A DNA stretch of 64,000 nucleotides from the NCBI RefSeq assembly GCF_026626705.1, contig NZ_JAPNKC010000001.1, forward strand, positions 2,046,001 to 2,110,000, written 5' to 3'. The stretch is from Pyxidicoccus sp. MSG2. GTDB lineage: Bacteria; Myxococcota; Myxococcia; Myxococcales; Myxococcaceae. The notes beneath the pieces were generated by a model. That model saw only the letters and a list, made by a program, of their open reading frames with translations. It was not told the DNA's origin and ran no database searches. A program made the position numbers and the translations under genes. Positions 48,606 to 57,515 of this stretch are shown one piece after another; position 1 is the first letter of the stretch; every line of letters starts with the position of its first letter.

Positions 48606-48990
48606 GAAACCAACGAGTCATGGACAGCTGACGTCTGCTCGCCTCGATGCGACCTTCGCCGCGCTCGCGGACCCCACGCGGCGGGCCATCCTCGCCCGGC
48701 TGGCTTCGGGTGAGGCGTCGGTGGCGGAGCTGGCCGAACCGTTCGCGATGAGCCAGCCCGCCATCTCCAAGCACCTCAAGGTGCTCGAGCGCGCGGGGTT
48801 GATTTCCAGCGGCATCGACGCGCAGCGGCGCCCCCGTCGCCTGGAGGCCACACCGCTCGCGGAGGCCAACGCCTGGCTGGAGAACTACCGCCGGTACTGG
48901 GAGGCGAACTTCGAGCATCTCGATGCCGTGCTGGAGGAACTGAAGACCCAGGAAGCACCAGAGCCCCACAAGCGGAGGAAGAAGAAATGA
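48604..48990 (+). CDS. ArsR-family winged-helix regulator
   Basis: 128 residues from ATG 48604; an in-frame ATG at 48580 is possible but would lie in the promoter. A single winged helix-turn-helix: FAALADPTRRAILARLASGE, VAELAEPFAMSQPAISKHLK as the recognition helix, VLERAGLISSGIDAQRRPRR as the wing. There is no metal-binding cysteine pair. Such metal-less ArsR proteins are usually paired with SRPBCC genes, as here. The stop overlaps the next start (ATGA), and the operator above suggests autoregulation. The C-terminal tail is highly basic. Confidence 0.92.
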   Translation: MKPTSHGQLTSARLDATFAALADPTRRAILARLASGEASVAELAEPFAMSQPAISKHLKVLERAGLISSGIDAQRRPRRLEATPLAEANAWLENYRRYWEANFEHLDAVLEELKTQEAPEPHKRRKKK

Positions 48991-49484
48991 CCCCACGAAA
49001 CGTAGGGAAGCTGAGTCTCGCGACCGAGGGCGACCGGGACCTCGTCATGACGCGCGTCTTCAACGCGCCTCGCAGAATGGTCTTCGACGCCTGGACCCGG
49101 CCCGAGCTCCTCAAGCGATGGCTCGGAATCCAGAACGGCTGGTCGATGACCGTCTGCGAGGTCGACCTGAAGGTGGGCGGAGGCTACCGCTTCGTCTGGA
49201 GCCGACAGGGTGGCGGCAACCTGGGGATGCGCGGCGTCTACCGCGAAATCGTCCCCGGCGAGCGCATCGTGAGCACCGAGGTGTTCGACGATGCCTGGTA
49301 CCCTGGGGAAGCGGTGGGCACCCTCACCTTCGTCGAGCAGGACGGGAAGACCACCGTCACCAGCACGATGCGCTACGCCTCGAAGGAAGCCCTCGAAGCA
49401 GTTCTCAAGACGCCGATGGAGCGCGGCGTGGCGGCGAGCTACGACAAGCTCGAGGAGTTGCTGGTTTCACAGGCGGCCGCATAG
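48987..49484 (+). CDS. SRPBCC / AHSA1-type protein, coupled to ArsR
   Basis: 165 residues, start overlapping the arsR stop. One AHSA1-type START-like domain: LVMTRVFNAPRRMVFDAWTR, LLKRWLGI, CEVDLKVGGGYRFVW, GVYREIVPGERIVSTEVFDD, and C-terminal helix GVAASYDKLEELL. ArsR-SRPBCC pairs are common in soil bacteria. The role of the SRPBCC partner is usually unknown, with ligand binding or stress response suggested. It is unlike the SRPBCC protein at 32938 beyond the shared fold. Confidence 0.9.
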   Translation: MTPRNVGKLSLATEGDRDLVMTRVFNAPRRMVFDAWTRPELLKRWLGIQNGWSMTVCEVDLKVGGGYRFVWSRQGGGNLGMRGVYREIVPGERIVSTEVFDDAWYPGEAVGTLTFVEQDGKTTVTSTMRYASKEALEAVLKTPMERGVAASYDKLEELLVSQAAA

Positions 49485-49519
49485 CCAGTGACACCGGCGC
49501 GAGGACGGGCGAAAGACAG

Positions 49520-49549
49520 CGGCCCGGCCACCGCGAGGTGACCGGGCCG
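49520..49549. terminator. Hairpin between convergent SRPBCC and wall-hydrolase genes
   Basis: A 13-position GC stem with one mismatch and a GCGA (GNRA) tetraloop: arms 49520-49532 and 49537-49549. There is no T run. It is placed between two convergent genes, so it may serve both strands. Confidence 0.5.
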
Positions 49550-49573
49550 GAGTGCTTCGAACCCGCGTGTGAA

Positions 49574-51181
49574 TCAGGCCGCCGGGCCCGCGCCGTTGTA
49601 CCAACCGGTGATCTTCTTCACGTAGTTCTGCGTCTCCTTGAACGGCGGTACGCCGTGGTACTTGTCCACGTTGCCCGCGCCGGCGTTGTACGCGGCGAGT
49701 GCCAGCCGCACGTCACCCTTGTAGCGCTTGAGCTGCTGGGCCAGGTACTTCGTGCCGCCCTCGATGCTCTGGCGCGGGTCCGTGCGGTCCTTCACGCCCA
49801 GCTCCTGCGCCGTGGCCGGCATCAGCTGCATCAGGCCCTTCGCGCCAACGCCCGAGGTGGCGTTCGGGTTGAACGCCGACTCCTGCTGGATGACCGCCTT
49901 GATGAGCCGCGCGGGCACGCCGTACTTCTTCGACATGTCGTTGATGATGCCGTCGTACTTGTTGGACGTGAAGCCGCTCAGGTCGTTGTTGCCCTTCGCC
50001 GGCCCGGCATTGTCCGTCCCCTTCGGGCCCTCGGCGGCGCCCTTGGAGGTGCTGCCGCCCACCTTGGCGCCCAGCTTCTCGAAGGCCGCGCGGGTCAGCG
50101 GGCCGTAGTAGCCCGTGTTCTTCACGCCGTTCGCCTTCTGGAAGTCCTTGAGCGCCTGCTCGGTACGCGGGCCGAACGTGCCCGGGCCGGTGTTCATCTC
50201 GGCCTGGGACATGTAGCCGCCCTTCACCAAAGCCTTCTGGAGCTGCTCCACGGCCGCTCCGTGAGCGCCCTTCTCCAAATCCCTGCCCGGCAGCGCCATG
50301 CCCTTCACCGAGCCGTGCTGCGGAGGCTTCGGGTCCGAGGGCTTCGGGCCGTCCGTGCCATCCGGCGGGCGACCACCCGGCTTCGGGTTGCCGCCGGAGA
50401 ACGTCACCAGCTCGCCCGTGGTCCTGTAGGGCCTCGGGCCGCCCACCAGCTGGCTGCCGTTGGTGCGCAGGGTGATCTCCTTCCCGGTCGCCGGGTCATT
50501 GGCGTAGTAGACGGTCTTCCCGTTCTCCTTGCCGCGGCCGGTGATGGTGATCCAATGGTCGGTGCCGTTGGCGCCGCCGTTGCTGCCCGGGCTGTGGTCC
50601 ACGCCCACCACCACCGGACGGCCGGCGTCGATCTGCTTGTTGATGGTGTTGAGGCTCCACGCCTGCTTGGCCGCGCCCAGGCCGCCCATCTTCGCCGCCG
50701 AGCCCCAGATGAGCGCGTTGCCGGAGTAGCCGTGGTTCTTGTCCAGGTACGCGTCCATCTCGCCGGGGTTGATGACCTTGCCGGTAATCTTGCTCACCGC
50801 CATCGCGGTGGCCGTCATCGCGCAGCCGGCGGCGGCCAGGCTGGAGCTGCTGCCCAGCCGGCGCGAGCCCCACTGCGGGTCGCCCTGGCGGTACATGGGC
50901 GTGCCGTCACGCGACGTGGGGAACTTGCGGCCGTCGTCGTCCTTCACCGGGCCCTTCTTCGCGGACGTGGCCGCGAAGTTGTCGCCGCCCGGCGCGGGCT
51001 TGGAGCCACCACCGCGCGCGGCCGGCTTCTCGAAGCCGTCGGGGATGACGAGCTTCTGGCCCGCCTGGATCTTGTTCGGGTCCGCGAGGTTGTTGGCCTT
51101 GGCCAACTTCTCCACCGTGGTGTTGTAGCGGGCGGCAATCGCGCTGAGGCGGTCGCCACGGGAAACGTTGATCGTGGTCAC
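49574..51181 (-). CDS. Multidomain peptidoglycan hydrolase: LysM, C39-like, PG-binding, SLT
   Basis: 535 residues from a GTG with GAAGGA six bases upstream. Domains: LysM (1-48: SRGDRLSAIAARYNTTVEKL); C39-like peptidase (about 95-260) with likely catalytic Cys120 (AAAGCAMTATAMA), His209 (DHWITITG) and Asp229 (YYANDPATG); Pro-rich linker; peptidoglycan-binding (about 315-375: LEKGAHGAAVEQLQKALVKG); SLT lytic transglycosylase (about 405-530) with Glu434 (QQESAFNP), GLMQLMPATAQELG and LALAAYNAGAGNV. It combines a glycan-cleaving and a possible peptide-cleaving domain with two wall-binding domains. No signal peptide is visible, so export must be non-Sec or lysis-dependent. Confidence 0.9.
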   Translation of the reverse strand: MTTINVSRGDRLSAIAARYNTTVEKLAKANNLADPNKIQAGQKLVIPDGFEKPAARGGGSKPAPGGDNFAATSAKKGPVKDDDGRKFPTSRDGTPMYRQGDPQWGSRRLGSSSSLAAAGCAMTATAMAVSKITGKVINPGEMDAYLDKNHGYSGNALIWGSAAKMGGLGAAKQAWSLNTINKQIDAGRPVVVGVDHSPGSNGGANGTDHWITITGRGKENGKTVYYANDPATGKEITLRTNGSQLVGGPRPYRTTGELVTFSGGNPKPGGRPPDGTDGPKPSDPKPPQHGSVKGMALPGRDLEKGAHGAAVEQLQKALVKGGYMSQAEMNTGPGTFGPRTEQALKDFQKANGVKNTGYYGPLTRAAFEKLGAKVGGSTSKGAAEGPKGTDNAGPAKGNNDLSGFTSNKYDGIINDMSKKYGVPARLIKAVIQQESAFNPNATSGVGAKGLMQLMPATAQELGVKDRTDPRQSIEGGTKYLAQQLKRYKGDVRLALAAYNAGAGNVDKYHGVPPFKETQNYVKKITGWYNGAGPAA

Positions 51182-51329
51182 GGAAGGTCCTTCGTGCCCC
51201 GGGGGGTTGAACGCAGGGCTTTGGACCCGATTCTCGAAATCAGAGAGAGAAAGTTTCCGGGGGTGTCGCTCTTTCCAGGTCTCTCATCAGGATGGCTGGA
51301 AACTTCCACGGAAGCGTCCGTGGGGGCCA

Positions 51330-53051
51330 TCAGCGCCCGGACGCAGGGTGCTTTCCGGCCCACCACGTGTGGACCTCCCTCAAGTCGTGGAATGCGCTGG
51401 TGAGGTGGTCGGGGTGCGCGTCCTTCGCCAGGGCGTCGAGGAGCGGCCCCGCTCTCGCCTGGAGGTGCACCGCGGCCAGCCGCGCGAGCGCGACAAGCAG
51501 CTTGGACCCTGGGCGCGCGTGCGAGGGGTGGAGGCGTGGCACCTGCGCGGCCAGCTCGGGGATGGACATGGGGGCCTGCCGCCACCGCTCCACCTGCTGC
51601 GTGAGGCTGACGGGAGACGGCGACGCAAGCCCGGTGAGGAACACCTGGAGCAACATCCGCGCGGCGTCATCCGTGAGGGGTGGCCTGGCGGCCTCCACGC
51701 TCCACCTGGACATGAGGAGGCGCTCGTAGAGCTCGTTGATGATGGTGGTGAGGCCGGAGAGGCGGAACCCGTGGTGGTCCATGCGCCCGAGGATGGACGC
51801 CACCTCGTCCGCGCTGGTGGTGGGGCAGCGCTGCTCCGGGATGTGCGGGGAGCTCATGGCTCCCGACCGCCACTGCCCGAACTCCTTCCCGAGCAGCTCC
51901 GAGTGCAGGCCCAGGAGCGCGCCCGCCACCGTGCGCGCCCAGAGGCTTCCGTCTCCCCCGTGCGCGGACAGGCTCACGGCGTAGTGGTGGTGCTTCGGCG
52001 TCAGGTCGAGCGCCTTCAGCTCGAAGCGGGTGCCCGTGGAGCGCGCGGCCTCGTTCGCCAGGCGCACCTGCTCCAGGACGTACCGCCGCAGCTCGCGCGA
52101 GTCCTCGGACAGCAGGCGCGACACCTCGGACGGTTCGTCCGTCTCCGCGTCGAAGAGGAAGAGGCTCTCGCCATGCCAGGGGAGGAACGCGGTGACGTCA
52201 CCGCTGGCGATGGGCGTCCCCGGTCCGTGGGCCGCCAGCCCCGTCTCGCGTCCGGTGGCGGGAAGCCGGAGCGTGCGCGACGTGCCCTCGTGAAGTGACA
52301 CCCGCTGGAGCGCATCGGCGGACACCTGGGTGAGCAACACGTCCTTCGTGGCGAAGGTCGGCATCGTGAGGGCGGGGAGCCCCTTGCGCTCGAAGACGTC
52401 GCGGCCGGACACGCGCCACACAGTAGCCGTCCCGTGCACGACGTCGTGCGCGACGATGCCGAGCGCATCTTCGAAGGGCGTGAGCCACACATCCCACGTG
52501 GGAGGCACCCACAGCCGGGCCGAGGCCACCACCCGCGGCGCATCGAAGTCGCGGAAGTCCGTCAGCAGCGCGTGCCCGTCCCCTCCGAGGGTGGCCACGA
52601 GCCCGCCCCGGCCCGCATGCCTGGGGCGGGACCAGCGGGGCGCATTCCACTCCGTGGACAGCAGCACGGGCTCCTCCTCCGGGAACGGGAGCGGCCGCGA
52701 GCCCGCGGGCTCTGCCTTCAGGGTGAGCCGCTCGAGCATCGAGGGCGCGCCGAGGTCCATCACCCGCAGCAGCGCTTCGCCCGAGGCGTCGAGCAACGAG
52801 GGCTTGAGCTTGAAACGGGCGTAGCGCGCCTCGCGCTCCAGCGTGTCCACCGCCACGAGGTGGCTGCGGTCATGGCTGTCGTCCCAGGCGAGCACGAGCC
52901 TGCCCGCTCCATCGGTGGACAGCAGGCCCTCGCTCGACGCGTGGATGTCCGGGTCCGACACCACCTCGTCGGGCAGGCACCACGACGACAGCGCGAGCCC
53001 GTCCAACACCACCACGTAGTCCAGCCCGTCGACCTTCGAAACGAAGTGCAT
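51330..53051 (-). CDS. Protein of unknown function
   Basis: 573 residues from the ATG at 53051 (MHFVSKVDGLDYVVVLDGL), chosen because GGGGAG lies 5-7 bases upstream. The frame stays open to 53264 but would then overlap the start of the divergent gene. I do not recognise the family. The N-terminal ~350 residues are rich in short beta-strand-like segments with repeated turns (LVLAWDDSHDRSHLVAVDT, WRVSGRDVFERKGL), suggesting a propeller-like or sheet-rich fold. The C-terminal part is helical (LTTIINELYERLLMSRWSVE, KLLVALARLAAVHLQARAG). No signal peptide or membrane span. Divergent from the aldehyde dehydrogenase gene. Confidence 0.75.
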   Translation of the reverse strand: MHFVSKVDGLDYVVVLDGLALSSWCLPDEVVSDPDIHASSEGLLSTDGAGRLVLAWDDSHDRSHLVAVDTLEREARYARFKLKPSLLDASGEALLRVMDLGAPSMLERLTLKAEPAGSRPLPFPEEEPVLLSTEWNAPRWSRPRHAGRGGLVATLGGDGHALLTDFRDFDAPRVVASARLWVPPTWDVWLTPFEDALGIVAHDVVHGTATVWRVSGRDVFERKGLPALTMPTFATKDVLLTQVSADALQRVSLHEGTSRTLRLPATGRETGLAAHGPGTPIASGDVTAFLPWHGESLFLFDAETDEPSEVSRLLSEDSRELRRYVLEQVRLANEAARSTGTRFELKALDLTPKHHHYAVSLSAHGGDGSLWARTVAGALLGLHSELLGKEFGQWRSGAMSSPHIPEQRCPTTSADEVASILGRMDHHGFRLSGLTTIINELYERLLMSRWSVEAARPPLTDDAARMLLQVFLTGLASPSPVSLTQQVERWRQAPMSIPELAAQVPRLHPSHARPGSKLLVALARLAAVHLQARAGPLLDALAKDAHPDHLTSAFHDLREVHTWWAGKHPASGR

Positions 53052-53254
53052 GACGCTCCCCGGCCACGCCGCGGGCTCACGAGAGGGGCCATTCTGCCCG
53101 GCTGCCCTCCAGGCGGCGCGGCGGCAGGGCGCATCATGCCCGGCCCCTGGGGCGATGGGCCGATAACAATTGCCCGTCACGCTCTGTCGTAAAGCGCGCT
53201 CTCCCCCTCTCCGGGCCGTGACGCTCCCCGCGTCCGTCGGCTTTCCTGGTCCCC

Positions 53255-54640
53255 ATGAGCACACACATCGTCGACAACCCGTACACCGGCGACGTCGCCG
53301 CGTCGGTGGAGCCCACCTCTCCCGCCCAGCTGGACTCCGTGCTGGAGCGCGCCCGGAGCGCCTCGCGCGCGCTGCGTGCGATGAGCGTGGAGGCGCGCGT
53401 GAAGCTGGTGTTGCGCGCCTGCGAGGTGATGGAGAAGCACGCCGACGCCATCGCCCGCGACATCACCCGGCAGATGGGCAAGCCGCTTTCGCAGGCCCGC
53501 GGCGAGGTGGGCGGCATGGCGGGACGGCTGCGCCACATGGCATCGATTGCCGCCGGGTCGCTCGCGGACATCGTCCTGCCGCCCAAGGACGGCTTCGAGC
53601 GGAGGATTGCCAAGGAGCCGCTCGGCGTGGTGCTGGACCTGCCCGCGTGGAACTACCCGCTGCTCACCGCCGTGAATGCGGTGGCGCCGGCCGTGCTCGC
53701 GGGCAACGCCGTGGTGGTGAAGCACTCGCCGCGCACGCCCCTGTGCGGCGAGCACTTCGCCCGCGCCTTCGCCGAGGCGGGCGCGCCCGAGGGCACGGTG
53801 CAGGCCATCTTCCTGGACTACGCCGCGACGGAGAAGCTCGTCGGGGACGCGCGGGTGGACCACGTGCTGTTCACCGGCTCGGTGCTCGGCGGGCACAAGA
53901 TGCAGGCGGCGGCGAAGGACCGCTTCCTGCACATCGGCCTGGAGCTGGGCGGCAATGACCCGGCCTACGTCGCACCGGACTGCGACTTCGACAAGACGGT
54001 GGAGAACATCGTCGACGGCGCCATGTACAACGCCGGCCAGAGCTGCTGCGCGGTGGAGCGCGTGTACGTGCACCAGTCGCTGTACGCGCGCTTCGTGGAC
54101 GCGGTGGAGCCGCTGGTGCGCGCGTATGTGCTGGGCGACCCGGAGTCCGACAAGACGACGCTCGGCCCCATTGCCCAGCCGTGGCACCCGGCGGAGCTGG
54201 AGGCGTTCGTCCAGGACGCCACCCGCCGGGGCGCGAAGCTCGTTTGCGGCGGCCGCCCCACGCAGGTGAACGGCAAGGGCCGCTTCTTCGAGCCGACGCT
54301 GCTCAAGGACGTGAGCGCGGATGCGAAGGTGATGCGCGAGGAATCCTTCGGGCCGCTGCTGCCCATCGCCTCCGTCAGCTCCGACGAGGAAGCCCTGGCG
54401 CGGATGAACGCATCCAGCCTGGGGCTCACCGCGAGCGTCTGGACGTCGGACAGGGACCGTGCGGACCGGATGGCGCGCCAGCTGGAGGCGGGCACCGTCT
54501 ACATGAACCGCTGCGACTCGCTGGACCCCGCGCTGCCGTGGAGCGGCGTGAAGGACTCCGGGCGCGGGATGACGCTGAGTGCGCTCGGCTTCGACTCGCT
54601 GACGCGGCCGAAGTCCCTGTACTACCGGCTGCGGTTCTGA
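53255..54640 (+). CDS. Aldehyde dehydrogenase family protein
   Basis: 461 residues, full-length NAD(P)-dependent aldehyde dehydrogenase. Catalytic Cys264 in AGQSCCAVERVYV and general base Glu230 in LELGGNDP; Lys in VVVKHSP; late motifs EESFGPLLPI and SGVKDSGRG. It oxidises an aldehyde to the acid. The similarity to succinate-semialdehyde-type enzymes is by general look only; the substrate is not readable from sequence. It stands alone, divergent from the unknown gene and convergent with the sirtuin gene. Two adjacent cysteines at the active site are common in the family. Confidence 0.93.
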   Translation: MSTHIVDNPYTGDVAASVEPTSPAQLDSVLERARSASRALRAMSVEARVKLVLRACEVMEKHADAIARDITRQMGKPLSQARGEVGGMAGRLRHMASIAAGSLADIVLPPKDGFERRIAKEPLGVVLDLPAWNYPLLTAVNAVAPAVLAGNAVVVKHSPRTPLCGEHFARAFAEAGAPEGTVQAIFLDYAATEKLVGDARVDHVLFTGSVLGGHKMQAAAKDRFLHIGLELGGNDPAYVAPDCDFDKTVENIVDGAMYNAGQSCCAVERVYVHQSLYARFVDAVEPLVRAYVLGDPESDKTTLGPIAQPWHPAELEAFVQDATRRGAKLVCGGRPTQVNGKGRFFEPTLLKDVSADAKVMREESFGPLLPIASVSSDEEALARMNASSLGLTASVWTSDRDRADRMARQLEAGTVYMNRCDSLDPALPWSGVKDSGRGMTLSALGFDSLTRPKSLYYRLRF

Positions 54641-54646
54641 GCGGCG

Positions 54647-54684
54647 GCGCCGGGGCCCGCCAGCCGCGCGGGTCCCTCCGGCGC
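54647..54684. terminator. Possible hairpin between convergent ALDH and sirtuin genes
   Basis: Arms GCGCCGG (54647-54653) and CCGGCGC (54678-54684), with further partial pairing inside. No T run. Confidence 0.3.
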
Positions 54685-54704
54685 TTCCGAACGGCGCGGG
54701 TATC

Positions 54705-55580
54705 TCACCCCCGCGCCAGCGCCTCCGAGAGCCGGGGCAGCACGTCTCCGGCTCGCGCCTCCACGCGCACGTCCGCCAGTTCCACGCCCCGGCACTCGCC
54801 GATGTTGAGGATGGCGATGGGCATGCGGCGCTCGGACGCGCGCACGAGGAAGCGGTAGCCGGAGAAGATGGCCAGCGACGAGCCCACCACCAGCAGCGCG
54901 TCGCCCTCCTCCACCAGCGAGAAGGCCGCCTCCACCGTGGGCGCCGGCACGTTGTCGCCGAAGAACACCACGTCCGGCTTCAGCGTCCCGCCACAGTGCA
55001 GGCACGCGGGGACGTGGAAGGACTGGAGCAGCTCCGAGGACAGCTCCGCGTCGCCGTCCGGCCGCAGCTCCAGCACGTGGTGGGCGAAGTCCGGGTTGAG
55101 CGCGAATAACCGCTCCTGCAGGTCCACCCGCGCCTCCTGCGCGCCACAGTCCAGGCAGCGCACACGCGCCAGCGCTCCGTGCAGCTCGATGACGCGCGAG
55201 CTGCCGGCGGCATGGTGCAGCCGGTCCACGTTCTGGGTGATGAGCCCCGGCACCAGGCCGTTGCGCTCCATCTGGGCCAGCGCGTGGTGCGCGGCGTTCG
55301 GCTTCGCCGAGGAGAAGCGCGGCCAGCCGAGCAGGCTCCGCGCCCAGTAGCGCGCGCGAATCTCCGGCCGGGTGAGGTACTCGCGGTGCTGGATGGGGTT
55401 GCGCGCGCGGGCCCGCGTCCCCGGCCCCCGGTAGTCCGGGATGCCTGACTCGGTGCTGCACCCGGCGCCGGTGAGCACCACCGTGCGGCGGCCTCGCAGG
55501 AGCCGCACCAGGGTCTCCACGCCTTCGGTCGCTTCGGGGGCAGGCAGGGCTTCGAGCGAAGACGTCATCGCGCGAGACAT
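54705..55580 (-). CDS. Sir2-family NAD-dependent protein deacylase
   Basis: 291 residues if started at ATG 55580; ATG 55568 is almost as likely and the open frame reaches 55619. Sirtuin landmarks: TGAGCSTESGIPDYRG (NAD binding), TQNVDRLHHAAG, catalytic His in ELHGALARV, two zinc pairs CLDC and CLHC, VVFFGDNVP, and VVGSSLAIFSGYRF. It removes acyl groups from lysines using NAD. The class and targets are not evident. It is divergent from the M48 protease gene, with about 100 bp between their starts. Confidence 0.93.
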   Translation of the reverse strand: MSRAMTSSLEALPAPEATEGVETLVRLLRGRRTVVLTGAGCSTESGIPDYRGPGTRARARNPIQHREYLTRPEIRARYWARSLLGWPRFSSAKPNAAHHALAQMERNGLVPGLITQNVDRLHHAAGSSRVIELHGALARVRCLDCGAQEARVDLQERLFALNPDFAHHVLELRPDGDAELSSELLQSFHVPACLHCGGTLKPDVVFFGDNVPAPTVEAAFSLVEEGDALLVVGSSLAIFSGYRFLVRASERRMPIAILNIGECRGVELADVRVEARAGDVLPRLSEALARG

Positions 55581-55679
55581 ATAATGATGCGGCCCTCCCG
55601 GCGCCGGACGCCCGCTCACCTGCCCCGCCCGGGCCCCTGACGGCCCGTGTTAAAAGGGGGCCTTCCCGAGCGGGCTCCC

Positions 55680-57500
55680 ATGTACGCCTTCGTCGCCGTC
55701 GCCCTCTTCGTCGCCCAGGCCCCACCGGGAGCGGAGCCGCCGGAGCACGTCCACCGCCGCGAGGTGGTGAGGCCCATGGACGAGGCGACCCTGTCCCGCC
55801 GCCTGCTCGCCACGGGCGTCGTCGGGCAGGACGCGGTGGCCCCGGCGCCCGGCGCGGACACGGTGACGCGGCCCCCCACGGAAGCAGCGCTCACCCACCA
55901 GCGCCGCGTCCGCCTCGCGTGGCAGGTGCCGCTGGGGATGGCGCTGTTCCTCGGCCTGTCGCTGCTGGGCACCTGGGGCGCCGGGCGCGCGCTGTCGTCG
56001 GTGCAGCTCGGGCAGCTCCGCTCGGAGCATGTCCACCTGTTACGCGCGGAGCAGACGCCGTCCGAGCGACGCGTGGACCGGCTCTACAGCGCGGTGCTCT
56101 GGTACGCCTCGCTGCTGTTCTACGTGTCCGTGCCGATGCTGCTCGCGCTGACGCTGGTGATGACGGGCGGGCTCTTCTACGGGCTGCTCCGGCTGCCGGT
56201 CCTCTCCGTGAAGTTGATGGCCCTCATCGGCATCATCGGCTTCGGCGGGCTGGTCGCCATCCTCCGGGGCCTCTTCGTCAGCACCTCCGAGCCGGACGAG
56301 GGCCGGACGCTCGCCCCCGCCGAGGCCCCCGCGTTGTTCCTGGCGCTGGCGGAGGTGGCCCAGGTCTCCGGGGCCCGTGAGGTGGACAGGGTGCTGCTGT
56401 TCCCGGGCGTCGGCATCTGCGTACGCGAGGACGGCGGCCGGCTCCAGGTGCTGCTGGGGCGCGGCGAGCGCATCCTCCACCTGGGCCTGGGCGCCGTGCG
56501 CGGCCTCACCGTGTCCGAGCTGAAGGCCGTGCTCGCCCACGAGTACGGCCACTTCTCCCACGGCGAGACGCGCCTGACGCCCATCATCGGCCGCATCCAG
56601 ACGCAGGTGGTGCGCACCATTCACGGCATCCAGACCCTGGGCTGGGCCGCCCTCAGCCCCGTGTTCTGGTTCCTGCGCGCCTACTTCTCCGTCTACCTGC
56701 AGGTCACCGCCGGCCATGCCCGACGCCGCGAGCTGCTGGCGGACCGGGTCTCCGCGCTGGCCTACGGCGGGGACACCTTCGCCCGGGCGCTGCTGAAGAC
56801 CGTCGAGTCCGGGGACACCTTCCACCGCGGAGTGACGGTGGCCGCGTGCCTGCGCGAGGCCGGCCGTCCCTCGAAGGATTTGTACCGCACCGTCGAGGCC
56901 ACGGCGCGCGGCACGCCGGCCCTGCTGCGCTCGCGCATCCAGGAGGAGCTGTTCGCCCGCCCGGTGGATGCGTACGACTCGCACCCGCCCCCGTCCGAGC
57001 GCGTGCAGCGCGTGGCGGGCCTCCCCGGGCGGCGCCCCGTGGAGGACACTCCGGCGCTGACGTTGTTCAGCGACCCGGTGAAGCTCTCGGAAGAGCTGGG
57101 AGGCGAGGTGCTCACCCTCCTGGACCACGCGCTTACCGGGCAGGGCCTCCCCGCCGGAGCGCCCGTGGCCGCGACGGACGCGGAGCAGGACCGGCTGGCG
57201 GAGGCGCTCGCCCTGCACCAGGCCTCGCTCGCCCTGCTCGAGCGCGGCCACCCGGAGGCCTACGACCTGCTCCAGGAGTCCATGGCACGCCTGGAAGACG
57301 CCGCCGGTGCCGGGAAGGCCTTCCTCGTGGCGCTGCTCCAGGACCTCTCCGGCATCCACCTGCGGCACGACAACCCTGAGGCCGCCCGCGTCGCGCTCCA
57401 GCGGGCCATCGACATCCTCCAGGCCCTTCCCGGCCACGAGCAGCGCGTGGCCGAGCTGCACGAGCTGCTCAACGGGCTGCCGCCACGACAGGCCGCGTGA
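55680..57500 (+). CDS. M48-family membrane metalloprotease
   Basis: 606 residues from ATG 55680 (MYAFVAVALFVAQAPPG, a signal-like start), preferred to the open frame at 55647. Two or more membrane segments (WQVPLGMALFLGLSLLGTW; YASLLFYVSVPMLLALTLVM; LMALIGIIGFGGLVAIL) precede the zinc protease domain. Zinc motif HEYGH gives His287, Glu288 and His291, with the third ligand in RRRELLADRVSALAY. A helical C-terminal ~200 residues contain TPR-like pairs (EALALHQASLALLERG; ARVALQRAIDILQALPG). It resembles HtpX/Ste24-like peptidases with an added repeat tail, probably acting in envelope quality control. Confidence 0.88.
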   Translation: MYAFVAVALFVAQAPPGAEPPEHVHRREVVRPMDEATLSRRLLATGVVGQDAVAPAPGADTVTRPPTEAALTHQRRVRLAWQVPLGMALFLGLSLLGTWGAGRALSSVQLGQLRSEHVHLLRAEQTPSERRVDRLYSAVLWYASLLFYVSVPMLLALTLVMTGGLFYGLLRLPVLSVKLMALIGIIGFGGLVAILRGLFVSTSEPDEGRTLAPAEAPALFLALAEVAQVSGAREVDRVLLFPGVGICVREDGGRLQVLLGRGERILHLGLGAVRGLTVSELKAVLAHEYGHFSHGETRLTPIIGRIQTQVVRTIHGIQTLGWAALSPVFWFLRAYFSVYLQVTAGHARRRELLADRVSALAYGGDTFARALLKTVESGDTFHRGVTVAACLREAGRPSKDLYRTVEATARGTPALLRSRIQEELFARPVDAYDSHPPPSERVQRVAGLPGRRPVEDTPALTLFSDPVKLSEELGGEVLTLLDHALTGQGLPAGAPVAATDAEQDRLAEALALHQASLALLERGHPEAYDLLQESMARLEDAAGAGKAFLVALLQDLSGIHLRHDNPEAARVALQRAIDILQALPGHEQRVAELHELLNGLPPRQAA

Positions 57501-57515
57501 GCCCGCGCGCCGACG

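Noticed and set aside
51251-51305. 8-bp inverted repeat AAGTTTCC / GGAAACTT downstream of the unknown gene
   Set aside because: The 39-base loop and AT-rich short stem make a functional terminator unlikely.
55580-55585. Perfect TATAAT on the plus strand upstream of the M48 protease gene
   Set aside because: No acceptable -35 box at 16-18 bp, and it overlaps the sirtuin start codon; left as chance.
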